In this document: positions 35,168-45,756 of the stretch, piece by piece
How the letters are laid out: each line of letters starts with the position of its first letter
Numbering within the stretch: the first letter of the stretch is position 1
Assembly (NCBI RefSeq): GCF_029873635.1
Contig: NC_080425.1
Span: forward strand, 46,732,178 to 46,796,177
DNA length: 64,000 nucleotides
Reading direction: 5' to 3'
Origin: Malania oleifera
Lineage: Eukaryota > Streptophyta > Magnoliopsida > Santalales > Ximeniaceae
Position numbers and translations under genes: made by a program
The notes under the pieces: model-generated
The model's input: only the letters and a program-made list of their open reading frames with translations
The model's database searches: none
What the model was told of the DNA's origin: nothing

Positions 35168-35683
35168 ATTAAGCAATGTTCAACATTTAACAACTTCTCA
35201 TTTAACTTATCATCTCATTAAGAAATGTTCAACATAACATTTAACATTTAACAAATTCTCATTTAGCTTATCATCTCATTTAACCTATCATTTAAATTCA
35301 TCATTTAACTTCTTATTTTGCTTAAGCTTCTCCCTGTTTTGACATCAACAAAAAGGAATGAAACAAAAAATTCATCATGCAATTCTCAATAGGACCGTTA
35401 ATCGGCATTCAATTCACAAACAATAAGTCCAATAGTCAACATGCAATTCTCAAACAATATATCCAACAGTATCTGCATTAAACCAACATACAACATATCA
35501 TTAATGAGATCCTTTTCCAGCATGCAATTCAGAATAATCTGAATATAATAATTAGAAGAAAATATCAATAGTATTCATAATTCATGACATGAAAATAACT
35601 AAGAGTTTAAAGAGCAAATAAAAGATAAAGTGTCATAATATTACAACCCAAATTGTTTTCATCAAGTGAATTCAAACAAAAAA
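35168..35683 (-). other. 3' noncoding region of element C, proximal half, with tandem duplication
   Basis: No gene. A unit beginning TCTCATTAAG(C/A)AATGTTC and containing CATTTAACAA(C/A)TTCTCATTTA is present at 35165 and again at 35214, with further partial copies of TTATCATCTCATTTAAC. The same words end the other half of this region at 15973-16005, so F landed inside a small tandem array. A purine tract with TTGATGTCAAAACAGGGAGAA (minus strand) lies at 35328-35350. Confidence 0.7.
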
Positions 35684-36870
35684 CTAGCCCTCGTCAAGAT
35701 CATCACCACCAGAAGAAGTCTCCTCCTCCTCATCATCATCGTCATCCTCATCGCCCGAACTCACCTCCATGGGAGCTTTTCCTTTCAAAAAGGAAGAATT
35801 ACCCATATAGCTCTCAATGCGTGTGGGCTTATAATCGAAAAAATTAAAACTGGTATGGAGTCTATTATACTTTGAATCCATATCACCACAAAAAGCACTC
35901 ATCTAGGAGTCCATATGTCAAAGATAATCCATGAACCACGAAGGAGCATCAATATCTTAAATAGCTAGAGCAAATGGTGCATCTTGATGTGGATCTTGAC
36001 CACGAGGCTGATCTTCCTGTAATCCTACATTGCCTTGCTGAGCTCAATTTGGCTTAGGTACCCATTCATGTCCTCGGTGCGCAACTCATATCCCAGAGTT
36101 TCATAGTAGTGGATGAAAAGAGATCATAGGATATGCATTTAATGAATAAGGTGGATGAGTTGGCAACACCCAGAAGATAAAAAATGAGGTCCAAGATTCC
36201 TCCATAAGGAAGAATAACTCGCCTCATTTCCTCTTTTTAAATCATACATCTTTGGATCAAGGAGGGAATATCAAGGCATTTTTCTTTGTATAAACACCAC
36301 ATTACAAAACAATGTAAGTAGGATAGAAGGCCACAAGACCTAACCTTATGTAGAATATTGTAAGTGATGATCAAATGAATTATTTTTGCCTCAAGGGTTA
36401 GTTGCCTATATAAAGAGAGATGACGGAAATATATAGGTTGCTCAATCATGATCAGAGGTAAGAACTCTTGTGGGGCAAAGTAATGTTCCATAATCTAGGA
36501 TTGTCCTAGGTTAGGACATTCAAACTCACCAACTTGAATCCTAAATCTAGTTGCAATGGTCTATTGGGTGAGTGTGAATTCTTTGTTAATGACTATGGTT
36601 GTATACATGTTTTCTCCCCTTTCCAACTTTGCATAGAACAAACTAACCAAGTTTGGGTAAATGCCTCTTGGTTGATATGAAATAAATATATCCCGTCCTA
36701 AGACATTAAACATATGAAAAATGTTTAGGAAACTCTTGCATAGATGTAATATCTACAATCTTTCCAATAATAGGCTCAGTAGATCTGATATACTCATTGT
36801 ACGTTCTCTTGGTCGCAGAAGAGACAAGCCACTGTTGAAAAGCCTCGAAATCATCTTTTCCCGAGGTTTA
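35684..36870 (-). pseudogene. Envelope-like ORF3 body of element C
   Basis: Homologue of ORF3 in element G, read on the minus strand. Order: DDFEAFQQWLVSS, RTYNEYIRSTEPIIGKIVDI, a QPRG(I/M)YP-like block in a shifted frame, LTLEAKIIHLIITYNILH, YLHCFVMWCLYKEKCLDIPSLIQ, a degraded C-terminal half, then MGNSSFLKGKAPMEVSSG and an acidic DEDDDDDEEEE tail to the stop at 35684. Frameshifts and stops break it in at least four places. The first codons lie across element H at 47253-47280. Confidence 0.75.
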
Positions 36871-36875
36871 GCTTT

Positions 36876-38432
36876 TGATGAGTCCCTAAAATGCATGATT
36901 TTAGGCCCATTTACCTTTGTTTTGTCTTCTTTTATTATGTATATGTCCTTCATTGTCATATTTTGGAGTTATGCAAGGTTTGTTCTTGTTTCGGAAAAAA
37001 TAGGTTAAAATCGAGGAGTTAAGCAATACAAAAAGCTAAGGGATTATTTAGGATACTTAAAGCTCAAATCAGCTATCTAGTCAAACTCCTAATTCCTGAA
37101 CACACATAAAAGAGAAAAAGACTTTATTCGATAATGTGGTACGACCAACTAACGCAAGGGGCGACCAAGGCGAAAGCTACATACTCCAAGGTTCAAATAG
37201 AAGAAGAAATGCTACAAGGTTCGACCAAGTGTTCGACCATGTGACCCTCAAGGGCAACCAAGTCAAGATACTGAAGCTTATTAAGCCCAAAAATACTAAG
37301 AGTCTCGACCAAGTGCTCGACCAAGAAGACCTTGAAAGGCGACCAGGTCGAGTTCCTAAGTTGAACTGAAGATTGAAATATTGAGAGTCTCAACTAAGTG
37401 CTCGACTAGTAAGACCTTGAGGGGTGACCAGGTGCAGATCTCAACCAGCATCACAACTAGCAGCTCGACTAGGAAAAATAGGGGTGCAACCTGGTCTCTA
37501 GTGACGATCTTCTGCTCAAGATTTTGTGCTAAACTTTACTATTTCGAAATTCAAACTTTGCAAACCTTAATGGGTATAAATATTAGCTACTAATATGTTA
37601 TAGGGGTTCCTCTTTAGTTGATTTTAAGTTAGTGATAGACCTAGAACACCATTAAGAGCCAATGTACATTAGTTAGATTAGATTACAATATTAGTTCTGG
37701 ATTGTGCAAAATGCGTTTGATAGCTTCTGACACCAGCAGCGCTTTTGATTTTTTGAGTAGATTAGATGGTCATTCCATTGTCAGGACAGTTGTTTGTAAG
37801 AGACAACTTGAATATCGAGGGATGATAAAAATCATGCTTTCAATTTACTACTTTCATTTATATGCTTTCTTTTAATTGCTTTCATTTACTGCTTTCGATT
37901 TATTGCTTTGATTCTAATGAAAGATTGTAGATAAGGATAAGCACTACTATAGTCTCTACCAGATAAAAGTAGTTGGCAACGGAACCGCGGAGGTCTCCAT
38001 GATCATTGAGACAAGGTATACTCTGGTTCCTGACTGTGCTCCAGACGCACACCCTTACTACCTTGTGCCCTCGAATGACCCTCTCTCGCTTGGCTTGAGA
38101 ATCTCGAATTAGTACTTTTATAGATAACTTGTTGAGTGTAGTCAGAGGCAAGGCGTCCAGTGTCTGATTCAAGTCGAAGTATCGCTTTGTATGAGTAGGG
38201 TACTTAGATTTTATATGTTTTCCATTAGTTGTTAGAAAACCACAAAAATCCCACCTTTACACTTCTTTTTATACAAAGCTTTAATAAACTAATTTGGAAA
38301 AGGTATATAACTGCACTCTAATCCCTGTGGATCGATACCTGACTTCCCTACTTTCTTCTGAACTTGAGAATAGTTAAGTTTTTTAAATAATATTTTTGGT
38401 AGTTAAGGACCCAAGCCTTAGTGAGCCTACCA
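36876..38432 (+). repeat. 5' LTR of element H
   Basis: 1557 bp. A word cluster (37138-37470: CTCGACCAAGTGCTCGACCAAG, GCGACCAAGTCGAG) precedes the TATA box GGGTATAAATATT at about 37571. This is the same geometry as in the copia LTRs, although this is a Ty3 element with no sequence similarity to them elsewhere. Confidence 0.9.
37138..37470. repeat. TCGACCA word cluster in the 5' LTR of H
   Basis: At least nine copies of (T/G)CGACCA(A/G) in about 330 bp, ending 100 bases before the TATA box. The 3' LTR copy is at about 45945-46290. Confidence 0.75.
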
Positions 38433-38437
38433 AATTT

Positions 38438-38456
38438 TGGCGCCATTGCTAGGAAT
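38438..38456 (+). promoter_or_regulatory. Primer-binding site of element H (tRNA-Asp type)
   Basis: TGGCGCCATTGCTAGGAATT matches the tRNA-Asp complement with several transitions (the element E site has fewer). It lies five bases after the LTR. Confidence 0.85.
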
Positions 38457-38600
38457 TAAGTCACGACTATTAGCCAATTTCTATTTTCGCATGTTATAGC
38501 TTTGTTTTTCTCTTTGCTTTTCTTTTCTTTTATATTTATTAATTTTTTTTTTCTTTGTTTTGATACTCTAAAGTATTGATTCTATGTTCTTCAAGTGTGT

Positions 38601-39671
38601 ATGTTAGGTTTGCGCTCTCTAGATCCCGAGTTTGTTTCAATACACCCCGAGATTGAGAGATCCTGTAAGTCCCTTAGGAAACCCACTTTGAATCATGAGT
38701 TTGCAGAGTCTTCTAAACTTAAAGTAATGGTTAAACGTCCACTGGTTCCTACTGTTCAAATCCTGGAACCCCAAGCTCCCCGCCAACCTGTGGTGGCGGA
38801 GCAACCACTTAGATATCTTAGAGACTACTTTGTACCTAGTGCATACACTTCGTTATCTTGCATCCGATATCCGGATGTCAAGGCAGCTCAATTTGAGATC
38901 AAAACTTCTTTCATCTCAATGCTTCTAACTTTTTATGGGAATTCAAATGAATATCCTTATAATCATCTAGATGAGTTCCTCGAGATTTGTTCCACCATAC
39001 GCATCCACAATTTTGGTGATGATGCTCTCTGCCTTAGGCTTTCTTCATTCCCTCTGAAGGATAAGGCCAAATATTGGCTGAAATATTTATAGCCAAACTC
39101 GGTGTCCAACAGGTCCACCATGCAATATGAGTTCTTGAAAAAGTACTTCCCAATCGGGAAGACTAACCAGCTTAGGAGAGCTATCACTAGTTTCTCACAG
39201 ATGGGTGGGGAACTATTTTTCGAGACTTGGGAGCGCTTTAGGGACCTACTACATCAATGCCCACACCATCAAGTCCCTAAGTGGCAATTGGTTCTAACCT
39301 TCTATGAAGGGCTAGCCGAATGTGATAGGTTGATGGTAGATGCATCGTATGGATGTACTTTCCTTGCCAAAAATGAGAATGAGGTCTGGGTTCTCTTCAA
39401 GAACCTCAGCAAGAATTCTCAGCAGCATAATGTTGCTTCTCATAGACCCTCCAAACCATCCACTTCCAAATCTAGAGGAATTTATGAGTTGGCCACAACT
39501 CATGACGTAGCACCCACCCTGCACACTATAGTTCAAAAGTTAGATCGAGTATTGTCCTTAGGACATCAACCGAAACTTGTGGCATGTGCAAAGGTGTGCT
39601 CTATCTACTCAGACCCCTCACAAACATGTTACAATTGCCCACATGTGCCTTCCCAGCTTAGAAGGAGTTAA
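38601..39671 (+). pseudogene. gag: Gag of element H
   Basis: About 357 codons from the ATG at 38601 (MLGLRSLDPEFV), with one in-frame TAG at 39090 (LKYL-stop-PNSV, where relatives have Q, so CAG to TAG). Core motifs: FLEICSTIRIHNFGDDALCL, FPLKDKAKYWL, EFLKKYFPIGKTNQLR, FFETWERFRDLLHQCPHH and FYEGLAECDRLMVDA. These match the element E Gag in order, with low identity overall. Frameshifts follow at about 39600. Confidence 0.85.
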
Positions 39672-40350
39672 ATCTACCCACAATTGGTACGATAGGCCGC
39701 CAAATGACCCCTGCTCCAATACATACAATTCTGGGTGGTGGCAACATCCCAACTTCTCCTGGAGGCCACAAGCTCTGGGTTTCCAAGCCCAAAAACCTTA
39801 AATATCACCCAATGCTCCACCCCCTCGCCCGTATTGAAACTTTCGAAATCCTCCTGTTACTACCCCGAGACCATCATCTTTTTAGTGACCATCTCCTCCT
39901 TAACCTATGTATGATCCCTTCTAGGAGACGTGTTGAAAAACCTCAAGGGGATAGAGATTAATTTCCATGTAAACTGGAAACTACTCCACTCTCATTCCAA
40001 ATCTATTGCCAAGTTAGAAGCCAGTATGAGGCAACTAGCTACTTCTTTGTTTAGGAGAGATGAGGGTAAGTTGCCTAGCCAGCCTCTCATGAACGCTAAG
40101 GGTCAGTATGGGGTAGAATATGCACTGGACACTGGACCTGCATCGCATCATGAGCAGACCCAGGCAGTGACCACTCTTTAGAGTGGTGGGATGGTACCCA
40201 ATAGAGCCGAGGAGAAGTTGAGCATGGGTAAGGGTAAGGAGAAAAATAAGGGCAGAATCCAATGTTGAACCTTGTATCGCCTCCTCCTCTAAATTGGTGA
40301 GAAATCCCAAGATTTCTGCTCCCACTACTTAAGGAATACTACCCCATTAT
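39577..40350 (+). pseudogene. gag: Gag C-terminal remnant of element H
   Basis: In shifted frames: DPCSNTYNSGWWQHPNFSW (the NTYNPGWRNHPNFSW block of Tat/Athila-type Gag) and then a segment with IAKLEASMRQLATSLFRRDEGKLPSQP, equivalent to the IGQLA...LPSNTE motif in element E. At least three frameshifts. A zinc-binding C-x2-C at the start of the block is degraded. Confidence 0.75.
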
Positions 40351-40968
40351 GTCCCTCTAGTGTCATACCCTACAGCTCTTCAGGCACCTTTTAAATCTAA
40401 GAAGAAAACCAATACTGAATCCATCATAGACATATTAAGGCAAGTAAAGATTAACCTTCCTCTCTTAGATATCATCAACCAGGTTCCTACTTATGCTAAG
40501 TTCCTCAAAGACCTGTGTACCCAAAAGCGCAAATCTAAGGTGCACTTGAACAAAAGAGTCAGACTGGCCGGGAATGTGAGATCAATCCTTTCAGGTTCTA
40601 CTCTCCCCAAACTCATGGACCCCAGTGCTGCCACCATCTTATGTAAAAATTGTAAATTATACAATCGATATGGCTCTTTTAGATTTGGGAGAGAGTGTGA
40701 ACCTACTTCCTTACTCGGTCTACAAACAATTCGGTTTCAGAGAACTGAAAGCCACACCGGTCACCTTAAGATTAGCTGACCGATCTACAAGAAAACCCTA
40801 GGGTGTTGTTGAGGATGTCCTAGTAAAGGTTGATAGGTTCATTTACCCCATTGATTTCATTATTTAAGACATGGAGCTTACTGACCCAACCAAGAAATAG
40901 ATTACGATCCTTCTAGGTCATCCATTCTTAGCCACAACTAATGCATGCATCCTATGTAGGACTAGTGT
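40351..40968 (+). pseudogene. pro: Aspartic protease of element H
   Basis: The first frame has KINLPLLDIINQVPTYAKFL and LPKLMDPSAATI, then a frameshift. The retropepsin continues with LLDLGESVNLLPYSVY (catalytic Asp near 40682), RLADRST, VVEDVLVKVDRFIYPIDF and ILLGHPFLAT, broken by stops near 40800, 40865 and 40898. This is the same domain and position as in element E. Confidence 0.8.
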
Positions 40969-41610
40969 TATGGATATATCCTTCAGCGACATGCAACTCT
41001 GGCTAAATGTGTTCCATGCCCCCCAAAACCCATCATATGACACCTTATGTGAAGACGTAGACATTATTAATGAGGGTGTTGGGAAGGATGCCCCTTCGAC
41101 TCTTTTGAAAAATCCCTTTGAGGATAGGCCTCTAGTTGATCGATCTTCTACTTCAGGTTTAGAGGACTCATGTGTGGGTGTCTCTACTATTGGTGAGTAT
41201 GCCCCTAACCTAGAAAAGGCTCTAGAAAGCTAGGTTTAAAAATCTTCCTACTCTCTCTAGCGTTCCAACATGTCCTCCCATCAAGGCCCCACCATTACTT
41301 GAGTTGAAGCCCCTGCCTGCTTCCTAACATCCACCAGATAAGGTCCAAGTTGTGGAAGTTGATATGATTGATAAATGTGTTGAGGAAGTGGCTCCCTCAA
41401 TTTTTTGGTAGGACCCTCTAGAGGATATACTTCAACCTAATAGCCTCTCCATATCTGGCTTGGAGGACCTGTATAAGCAAATATTTGCTATTGATGCCAC
41501 AGTCTCCAACTTAAAGGGAAGACTGTGGGTAAGCAAACAAAGGTTTAAGGAGGTAATGGTGGAAGATACCCTTCTTTTCCAACCTGGGTGAGTTTGACCT
41601 AAGCATTCAT
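40969..41610 (+). pseudogene. Post-protease remnant of element H
   Basis: Stop-broken coding-like sequence. PPLLELKPLP near 41290 matches the entry to RT in this branch (ELKPLP..L), but RT motifs do not follow. A last short frame around 41440-41590 ends just before the conserved motif at 41620; I do not recognise its domain. RT, RNase H and integrase core are deleted, with different endpoints from those of element E. Confidence 0.6.
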
Positions 41611-41668
41611 TGCGTTCGGCTGAAGACGATAAACTTAGCGCTTCTGGGAGGCAACCCAATTGCATTTC
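41611..41668 (+). other. Conserved GACG...GGGAGGCAACCC motif after pol (element H)
   Basis: CGGCTGAAGACGATAAACTT, AGCGCTTCTGGGAGGCAACC and a final CAATT repeat the element E motif at 11880-11932. TGGG/CCCA pair around AGGCAA here, a hairpin that the element E copy has partly lost. Confidence 0.75.
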
Positions 41669-43784
41669 TTATTGTTCTTTCTCCTTTGAGTCTATAGGTT
41701 GTACATTGTAGAGAATGTAGTGTTTAGGGTCCTTAGAGTAGGTCATAGGTAAGTTGGGGGTGTTACTAACTCAGATTAGGCCAATGCTAGTTCTTGGGAT
41801 TTTGTTTTCATGCGCTCTCTGTGTATATACTGTTCTCTTTCTTTTTATTTCGTCTCTTTTCTCTAATTTATATTTTCTATTGTCTTGCACATCACCATGC
41901 TTTTGGAAGGGTTGTACCTATTCTCTGAATGATCTATATACATTGTACTGATTATGAATAAAAATGAAAATACATAGTCTTTTTGGTATCTCCATGTATT
42001 TTGTGCTTCAGTGCATTATTGCATGCGACGTCTGGATTTTATGTTTCTTACTTATGCAGGTACTCTGGTTTATTTTTATTGCACTATGCCGTGTTTCCTC
42101 TCCCATGATTCCCAGGTTCTTTCTTTCCCCACTTTAGAGAGGACACTGAAGTTTTAAGTTGGGGGTAGGGGGTAGGAAACCACTACATGACACATTTCAA
42201 AGCACAAAAATGACAACTTTTTAAAATATTTTCGTGAACACTGAGTATTTTATGCCATGTTAACATATATTATACTCTTTACATACTCTTATATTACCTA
42301 GATGTTATATGCATGGGCTTATCAGTTATATGGCCTCATTATGCTCACTAACAAAGTAGTGAGTTATTTGTGTGTAGTTTCACATAACATAACCTATGTA
42401 CGAATATAACACTCTATGTGAGTTCACTAGTGATGCATTTGTGTTATTGTGGTTATGTAAACTCTTGTATTCACATCGTACATCACGACACTAAAAAGGC
42501 ACTTACATGTGGTTTGTAGCACTTAGGATTCCTTGAGAGCACTGAGAGAACAACAGTGGAGACTATGACTCCCTGTGAAGCATTATTGAGTCGTTCATTC
42601 ATTTCTTAAGTAGTTGACATCAAACTTTGAGTTTATGGAACTCAACCTTCCCTTTCTTTCTGGATTTTTGTCTCAGTTCTTGCATTTGCTAGCCTAGAGG
42701 TGATGTCCAATAGGAAGATATAAACCTAGGTCTTGTAGCCTACTCAAGACATGAAAATTGAGCCACTCCTAGAAACATACTTAGTTCATGGACCCCTTTT
42801 CAAGCTTAAAGTCCCATTGGTGATATGAAGACATAAAAAGTTGTGAAAAATGTCCTAGCTGACCATGAAATAAAAATTCTAAAAAGAATGAGCAAAAAAA
42901 ATAATAATAATAATAAAAAGAAAAAGAAATGAAAAATATGTAGAATACCTGTTTTATATATGAGAAGGTCAAGCTAGGGACACAGCACGTGATTCTACAA
43001 GACTCTTTAGCTATCTAATGCATGAGTTGTATTCACACCTGGTCTATGAATAGGTCAAGCTAGGGTGAACTTGATTGGACGTGGATAGTAGGTGAGAAGA
43101 TGCTATGGTGAAGGACCCGACACCTCATGTTTGGCAATTCCCATTTTGATGAGACTAGTTTACTCCATGTTTAACGTAAGCTCTTCAAAATATATGGGAT
43201 GTTTGATCATGACATTCTTCCTCACATATAAGAGTCAACCTATCTTTATTGAGTGTTTGTGAGGGTATAAAAGTGAGACTAAGTCAATAGAACCGTTTTG
43301 TAGGTGTCTAAGGGTATCCTAAGTGTGGTAGATTATGCACTTTACACATACCTTGTGATGTAACCTATCTATGCTTGAATTTACATGATAATATTAGCTC
43401 TGAATTGCAATTGCTGGGTGATTCTCTATAAGTCTATTGTTTTTTATGGCTAGGTATTGTAGAGACTTGCATGAGTAAATTGCTACAGAGTGTGTATAAT
43501 GGAGGCATATATAAAAAGGCCTGTATGTAACTAGGTTATATTCTTGTATATAAAATGGTATGACTGTGCTGCATGCAATATTATATGATGTTCACTAAGT
43601 TGGTGTTTGTGGGTATCACCCTAGAAACCCTCACGAGACAACAACTCGTCCACTAGGATCAATTTAGGGGTTAAAAGCCTTGTTGCATACTGTAAATGCA
43701 ACTGTATTTCCCACGAAAAAGGAGCTAGATAGGATTATCTTAGTTTTCTTAGTTTTTTTCTTTGCTCAAGGACTAGCAAATTGT
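41669..43784 (+). other. 3' noncoding region of element H, conserved with element E
   Basis: No convincing ORF in either strand. From about 42330 to 43490 it aligns block by block with 12160-13350 of element E. Upstream (41700-42200) and downstream (43500-43784) parts are not obviously shared. It contains a GTTGGGGGTAGGGGG purine tract near 42156, an early polypurine-like run. Confidence 0.82.
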
Positions 43785-43797
43785 AAGCAAGGGGGTG
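43785..43797 (+). other. Polypurine tract of element H
   Basis: AAGCAAGGGGGTG immediately precedes the 3' LTR. Confidence 0.82.
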
Positions 43798-43870
43798 TGA
43801 TACGTCCTTAAAATGCATGATTTTAGGCCCTTATTTACCTTTGTTTTGTCTTCTTTTATTATGTATATTC

Positions 43871-45756
43871 CCTTCTGTTGGCCTAACAAGGTCTTTCAAT
43901 TAGTTTTGGTGATAACAAACAAAGGACAATTTGACTTGGAAAGGTTGAATTTTTGTGTTTCAGGAAATATGGATCAAGTATAGGTCAAGTAATGATCAAG
44001 TATGGATCAAGTTTGGGTCATCAAGAAAGATAAACTATCAAATGATCCAAAGAGAAACTAAGGCATTTGCAGATAAAGCTTGCTCAAGAAAATATCCAAA
44101 GAACTTCAAAAGCAAAGAATGAGAATGATCTCAAGCATGGCATATAAAGTCTTAGGAAACATATTGTAAGTATTTCAAAGCTAAATATTGTTTGAAATAT
44201 GTTTTGAAGCTTTTCCAAGAGGTTATGAGGACCTAAAGACCTATTTAGGATTATTGAAACAAGTTTTGTAAAAATCAGAATAAGAGAGCAAGTCATTTTT
44301 AAATGGAAAATATTTTTAAACAACTTTTTGTCTGCTCAGATGACTGAACTTTTAAGTTCAGATGACTGAAGTGGTAACTTCAGATGGCTGAACTTCATGT
44401 TCAGATGTCTGAAGAATTACTTTAGATGTCTGAAGAATAAGTTCAGACGTTTGAAGATTTTTTGAGACAAAACTGAAACAGGCAGTAGCTGTTCAGACAT
44501 CTGAACTTGACACTTCAGACATCTGAACTCTACACTTCAGATGTCTGAACCCTCTCTTTAGTCATCTGACCCTATGTTCAGTTTATTTTTTAAAGGATTT
44601 CAGGAACTTCAGATGACTAAACTCGACCCTTCAGTCATCTGAACACTGTTCAACGGGAAAATTTTTTAAAATCTAATTTTTTTAAAATATAGCCGTTTAA
44701 GCTCCATATTTTCTAACAACTTAGGAAACTCTCTAAGGAAACTCTTGCAACAAGGAAACTTATTTGAAAGACTATAAATACATGGTATTTGAAAATCAAA
44801 ATACACCAAGCATTGAAAATCTTTCATAAGCTCTCTGGCTCTCAAAGTCTCACATTGATCAATCTCTTGCAATCTAAAATTGCTGTTATTCTGAGATTCT
44901 AGCTCATCAATTCCTGAAGTTAGATTATTGATTTCTCATCTGGAGAAAAGGAATTTGTTGAAATCCTTGTTAAGCTTCAAAAGTGTATTTCTTTCTTGAT
45001 ATTTATCTTTTGAAGTACATAGTTTCAATTTGTACTAACCTACTTTTTGTGTGAGCATCTTTTGTACACCAGCTTCTTGTTATCTCTCTTGTAGATTTTG
45101 GATGATTCCAGGTTGTTAGATCATTGACCAAACAAGGGTATATTGTTTGGAGAAGGCGAGCTCTAGCCTTGGCCAAGGAGTGATTGTAAACAGGCATTGT
45201 TCCACTTGGTAACGAAACTGCTGTAGTGGAACCGTTTGGTGTTTTACCAAAGGCGAGGACGTAGGCTGTGTTGAAGCCGAACCTCGTAAAAACCTTGTGT
45301 CTTTCTCTCTTCTTTACTTCCTATTTTCTGTACAAGCTGCTGTCGTGTAATTTAAAGTGCAGGTTACAGGTTCTAAAGTTTGAAATAAACAAAGACTCTT
45401 GATATTTAGAAAGTACATTTTGATTAATCGTTTGCGGAAACCGAAAAGGGAGTACGTTGGTTAATCTGTGGAAATCTTGATTAAGAGAAGTGCATATGAA
45501 GAGGTTATCTAAAGAAGGTTGTAAACATCTACAGGGAAATTGATTGAAGTACAAAGATTCTTGCTTGAGTGCTTGAATTGTTTAAGTTTAATTGATTGAC
45601 TTGTGAATTTAAATTTCTATATTTTTAAGTGTGATCATTAGTTATTTATTGTGTTTTTCTTGGTGTCATAGGCAAAGCTAAAAATATATATATTAAAATT
45701 AAAAAGAATCCAATTCACCCCCCCCCTCTTGGGAAGCTATTCCTAATTTCACCTTC
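43871..45756 (+). mobile_element. Element I: solo Sirevirus LTR with perfect target duplication
   Basis: A solo LTR at 43876-45751 (1876 bp), flanked by CCTTC at 43871-43875 and 45752-45756. It starts TGTTGGCCTAACAAGG as the LTR of C does, and ends CTAATTTCA. It has a word cluster (44335-44655), TATA CTATAAATAC near 44772, the hairpin block (45235-45288; stem 1 TTTGGT/ACCAAA, stem 2 CGAGG/CCTCG) and the C-rich end hairpin. Confidence 0.92.
44335..44655. repeat. Near-palindromic TTCAGATGTCTGAAC cluster in LTR I
   Basis: About 15 copies of TTCAGA(T/C)(G/A)(T/A)CTGAAC, each self-complementary except at the centre. This is the densest cluster in the window and the one with the most distinct core (AGA-TCT rather than CGACC). 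It ends about 115 bases before TATA. Confidence 0.85.

Noticed and set aside
35653-35875. Two plus-strand frames rich in His/Pro and Ile
   Set aside because: Antisense shadows of the acidic tail of ORF3 in element C.
36871-36875. Perfect target duplication for element H
   Set aside because: The flanks GCTTT and GATTC agree at only 3 of 5 bases. Insertion is supported by the ORF3 frame and LTR structure, not by the TSD.
37900-38172. 90-codon minus-strand frame in the 5' LTR of H
   Set aside because: Not kept open in the 3' LTR copy, and no motif is present.
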